A DNA stretch of 64,000 nt from Talpa occidentalis (Eukaryota > Chordata > Mammalia > Eulipotyphla > Talpidae), in the NCBI RefSeq assembly GCF_014898055.3, contig NW_023601543.1:65175782-65239781 (forward strand), written 5' to 3'. The first letter of the stretch is position 1; each line of letters begins with the position of its first letter. This document shows, one piece after another, positions 60,110-64,000 of this stretch. The notes below the pieces were generated by a model. That model made no database searches, was not told the DNA's origin, and saw only the letters and a list, made by a program, of their open reading frames with translations. The position numbers and the translations under genes were made by a program.

Positions 60110-61150
60110 ATGGCAGGCTCTATTTGACAAATTCCAAGTTTACTAACTTATATTGACAAAAATCAGAATAGATTGAGTGAGTACTATACCAACGAAAGCA
60201 GGAAAAAACACTAAATCAGGCTGCATTCATTATTTAGGAAGCACTTACCAGGAGTTCTGATTTCATTGTACTAGTTTAAGGTGCTGGAAACAGTTCCAAC
60301 TGTTTGCTCATTTGGACTCAATAAGGCAGCCAGAGTAAAGGCAGTAGAAATGCTAAAATTTCCTGGATATAATACAGCTGCAAGAATCTAAAGACTGAGG
60401 AAGACAGACATTTCGTAGGGAATTTGTTATGCATTACCTAGTCACCCATCCAGCACACATGAAACTCATTTTTAAGAAGTCTGAGTCTGAGGACAACAAT
60501 TTAACCTTTGCCTCTTCAGAAGGTGTATTTATATATCACTATAAAGCATGACTTTATTTAGATGAAGTAATCAATTTTGTGAACTAACATCATTCATTTT
60601 TCATCTACGTTTTTACGTACACATATTAAAGAATGCGATAATAAATGTTATTGTATTAGCTCCATTAGCAGAAGAACTTCCAAAATAGTTAAGTGAGATG
60701 AGTTTACCAGTGACATTAGAAACCGCAAATGAAAAATCGGTAAATTCTGGGATGGGAAGGAAACTATTCACTATTTTGCAAGGTTTTATTTTATAAATCT
60801 ATTAATACCAATTATGGATCATTTTTATGAACTCAGTTCATGGAATGAAAGCAAAGTTGAATTTAATCTGTCAAGGGGAAAAATATAAGGCATTATTATT
60901 ACTAAATCAAGTGAAAAGTCAGTTAAAAGCTTAACACTGAAGCTCCAGTCTCTCGTTTTGTGATCTAATATGAAAATAATTTTTTGAGAAGCACGGGACT
61001 GTGGTAAAAACAAGGTTTTTCATAAATGAAGATGCCTATGGAGTTGAAGTGTACTTGGAATGGATTAACATGTATACGTGATTCATCACTAAGTCCAAAA
61101 AGTTATGATATAATCATCAAAACAGAAAAGGCAGCTGTCAAAATTCAGAC
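60110..61150. other. Intergenic DNA without recognised elements
   Basis: AT-rich; no repeats that I can support. Confidence 0.35.
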
Positions 61151-61171
61151 TTCACACACACACACACACAC

Positions 61172-61906
61172 TGTAGAGGCAGGATGGGCACAGAAAAGGA
61201 TTTCTATGACCTGAGCAGAGAGGATAAATGATGAGAGTCCTGGAGCCCTCAGTGGCCTTTTCAGGCTTTTTATTGGGTTTACCAGGTACTCATCAGGCAG
61301 GGGTGCAGGGGTGCTGAAGGCCTCCCAGCCTCCAGCAAGTCTTCACTCTTTTTTTTTTTTTAAGTTTTTTTTTTTCATATATTTATTTATTCATTCATTC
61401 ATTCATTCATTCAAGCACTGGGTACAGTCAGAAGAGTGGGAGGGTGAGAGAATTCACCAGAGCCAGAGCGGAGAGTAGAACAGGCAGAGTGACGAAGTAC
61501 ACTGCTGAGGGGAGCAGTGGGTGGCAGGAGAGGTCTGCGCGCCATGTGGGACCCTCGTCCGGCAGCCGGGGATCGAACTGCCGCTGCAGAGGCTGCGGGC
61601 AGCCTTGCAACCCGGTGCTCAACTGCTGCGCCACTGGGGAGGCCCCAAGTCTTCACTCTTTACTGGGCTCTCGCGTGGTCTCTGCTTCTCTCTTTCCTCT
61701 GGTGGCCTCCATCTGGTGTTCTGTTCTGTTGGCGTCCCCATGACGCCGCCCTTATAAGCCCAGTCTCTCAGCCAGGTGCGCCCACCTACGTATGCCCACA
61801 CCCTACTCTAGGTGCCCGCCATCAGGCATGCATTCAGGACAGCAGGGATCTATCATTAATTCTAATGGCCGGAGGGCAGAAAAGTCTGACAAATATTTAC
61901 CCTACA
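61172..61906 (-). mobile_element. Solo LTR, family 1, copy 5, split by a SINE
   Basis: In minus orientation the LTR starts TGTAGGGTAAAT (right end, 61906) and ends CTACA (left end, 61172). Flanks are CACAC on both sides (61167-61171 and 61907-61911), compatible with a 5-bp duplication but lying in (CA)n. AATAAA appears as TTTATT at 61269-61274. A SINE (61351-61645) interrupts it; without the SINE and its duplication the LTR is about 425 bp. Confidence 0.88.
61351..61645 (-). repeat. tRNA-derived SINE, type A, inside an LTR
   Basis: Full-length minus-strand copy with (TTCA)n in its tail (61390-61413). Perfect 15-bp duplication CAAGTCTTCACTCTT (61336-61350 and 61646-61660). Confidence 0.95.
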
Positions 61907-61913
61907 CACACAA

Positions 61914-61947
61914 ACCCACACCACACACACACACACACACACACACA
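61914..61947. repeat. (CA)n microsatellite
   Basis: The CA run at the right edge of LTR copy 5; a shorter CA run is at 61154-61171 on the left. Confidence 0.9.
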
Positions 61948-61994
61948 GATTAACTGAATTAAAAAACTTTTGTGATAAAGTTGATATTGTGGAC

Positions 61995-62419
<425 letters not shown>

Positions 62420-62429
62420 TGTACAATAA

Positions 62430-63525
62430 ACCATTTTTCTTTTATTCAAGTCACATTGCACCATAACACTATATAAGTTTCAGGTGTGCATCGCTACAAA
62501 TCAGCTCTAAGTTCACTGCTAAAAATAGTTGCCATGGTTTCTCAAGCTGAGGAAAATGCATAAAGAACAGAAAAGGTTTACAAATTAAAATATATTTTAG
62601 GTGTATTATAATTTTCAGATTTATATTTTGGGCTTCTTTTTTAGAAGCCCACAGTAGGCAACACCAAAGTAATATTTCTATAAAGGATCCTTTCATCTTT
62701 CGGTATAAAATACGTACCACAAAATGACACTTCAATATTTGTTCTGAGCTTCTTGCTGACCCCCACAAAAAGCTCTTGGACAATTTAGAAATACAATGAG
62801 AGACCGAACACTAATGAGGAAATATATTCATGGTGCCTCTACCGCTCAGAGCTGTTGTTGAGATGAATTTAATAATGGGATCACTGAAAAGGTCATTAAG
62901 CTCCAACACAGTCAATTAAGAATCTGCCGAGAAGTAAAACAGGGTCTTCCCTGGCCTTCCACTGCTCTGCCCTGTGCTCTCTCTGGTAGATATTTGTTGT
63001 TTTCAGCTATTCAACATCTGCTCCCACTTCCCAAGAATTCTCCACTTTTCTTTTTGGGGATATTTCATTTGGGTGGACTTGGTGTAACATAACTGCAGGT
63101 TTCCAAATGCTTTGGAAACCAAAGGCATTTATTTTCTCTTCACCTTGCCCATGACCAGAGCCAGGATAGAGGAGTTGGCCTGAATGTGGCTAATACTATG
63201 CTTTCTCCTAAAACTTTGAATTTTGAGCAACTGATGCAAAACAAACAAACAAAAACCCCACCCAATCAGAAGCCATGCGCTAGTCAGTTCTTGCTTTGAG
63301 TTGGTGGCTGTGGATTCAGTTGCCTTGCTGATAGAGGCTTGGATTTCAGCAGACTCCCAGGCCTGACCTTCCAACTTTCTGCCTTCAGGTAAGCAGAACT
63401 TGTTTCTGTTACTTGTCAATGGAGAAGCGTAGCTGGCACATTGTCCTCTAGCAGTGCTTTCCCTTATATCCACCCCAAGTATATTATGCCATCCTGCCCA
63501 GCCTGAGGAAGTCCCTGTCCCTGAG
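62430..63525. other. Intergenic DNA, mostly unassigned
   Basis: A 134-codon minus frame at 63129-63533 shows no domain. 63000-63500 may be a diverged ancient repeat. No gene supported. Confidence 0.35.
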
Positions 63526-63538
63526 GAAGTCATTTCTT

Positions 63539-63805
63539 TTTCTAAAGATTTATTTATTCATACAAGAACTGGGGTGTAGGCCAGAGGTGTGGGGGAGGTG
63601 AGAGTGTTCACCAGAGACAGAGTGGGGAGCAGAACAGGCAAATCCACTGAAATACAATGCTGAAGGGAGCAGTGGGCTAGGCAGGAGAGGTCTGCTGCGC
63701 CATGTGGGTAGCTCCCTGGCCGGCCTAGGGATTGAACTTGTACTGCAGTGGCTCGTGATAGCTTTTAATGGCTGACTTTAACCCCTGTTCCATCAGGGAG
63801 GCCCA
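63539..63805 (-). repeat. tRNA-derived SINE, type B head
   Basis: Minus-strand copy with decayed head ('ccatcagggaggccca' at its right end). Perfect 13-bp duplication GAAGTCATTTCTT (63526-63538 and 63806-63818). Confidence 0.93.
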
Positions 63806-63818
63806 GAAGTCATTTCTT

Positions 63819-64000
63819 GCTAATGATAATTTGCATTATGATGTTAAGGACTCAGTGTGTTATTCCTCCTAGTTTTCTTTGTATTGTGAAATGATCCTTA
63901 GGGAGAAGACAGTAGACGAGGCTTGAAGAGTAAACGTTCAGACATTTGGTTCCCATAAGAGTGTAGAGTGAAACGTTTTCATTTAATGAATACTTTACAT
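63819..64000. other. Intergenic DNA to window end
   Basis: Nothing recognised. Confidence 0.35.

Noticed and set aside
63129..63533. 134-codon minus-strand ORF
   Set aside because: No recognisable domain, no exon boundaries, in probable ancient repeat DNA.

Overview
The window is nuclear DNA from a placental mammal. It is AT-rich and crowded with LINE-1, LINE-2, MIR, hAT/Tigger and LTR relics plus a tRNA-derived SINE, and it has a single CpG island. The dominant SINE (about 270-330 bp, head GGCCTCCCYGGTGGCGCAG, tail TAAATAAATCTTTAAA) does not match, from memory, Alu, B1/B2, carnivore CAN, horse ERE, pig PRE or camelid vic-1. Its head only loosely resembles the tRNA-derived CHR type of whales and ruminants. 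I therefore suggest a laurasiatherian outside the most familiar model groups (a bat or pangolin is possible), but I cannot name the species.

One protein-coding element is recognisable: the first coding exon of TSPAN7 (tetraspanin-7, A15/TM4SF2) on the minus strand at 40171-40251, with a GTGAGT donor just after it and a CpG-island promoter to its right. TSPAN7 is X-linked in placentals, so the window is most likely X-chromosomal. Everything from 40170 down to 1 is then the 5' part of its large first intron. Everything right of about 40600 is upstream intergenic DNA; in human that side faces OTC.

Layout. 1-40170: intron 1, carrying SINEs, old and younger L1 fragments, MIR/L2, hAT (MER5, MER20 and related types), a Tigger/MER2-type element split by a SINE, one solo LTR and a 100-N assembly gap (13534-13633). 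39550-40600: CpG island with Sp1-type boxes, an NRF-1-like site and a (CGG)7 tract in the presumed 5'UTR. 40600-64000: upstream DNA with four more copies of the same solo-LTR family, an unrelated opposite-strand LTR, a MaLR-type LTR, many SINEs and L1 pieces.

The most interesting non-genic signals are: (i) five copies of one LTR family, 407-485 bp without later insertions, starting TGTAG and ending in TACA, four with perfect 5-bp target duplications and one with a single mismatch, carrying a length-variable purine tract that in one copy has become a (GA)n run of about 103 bp; (ii) unusual SINE copies (a head-only copy, one with a candidate 3' transduction, and subfamilies with different heads on the same body); (iii) a perfect 13-bp inverted repeat at 56126-56161. 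I found no new protein-coding system, CRISPR, operon or microbial feature. The other open reading frames are short and lie in repeats or GC-rich DNA.
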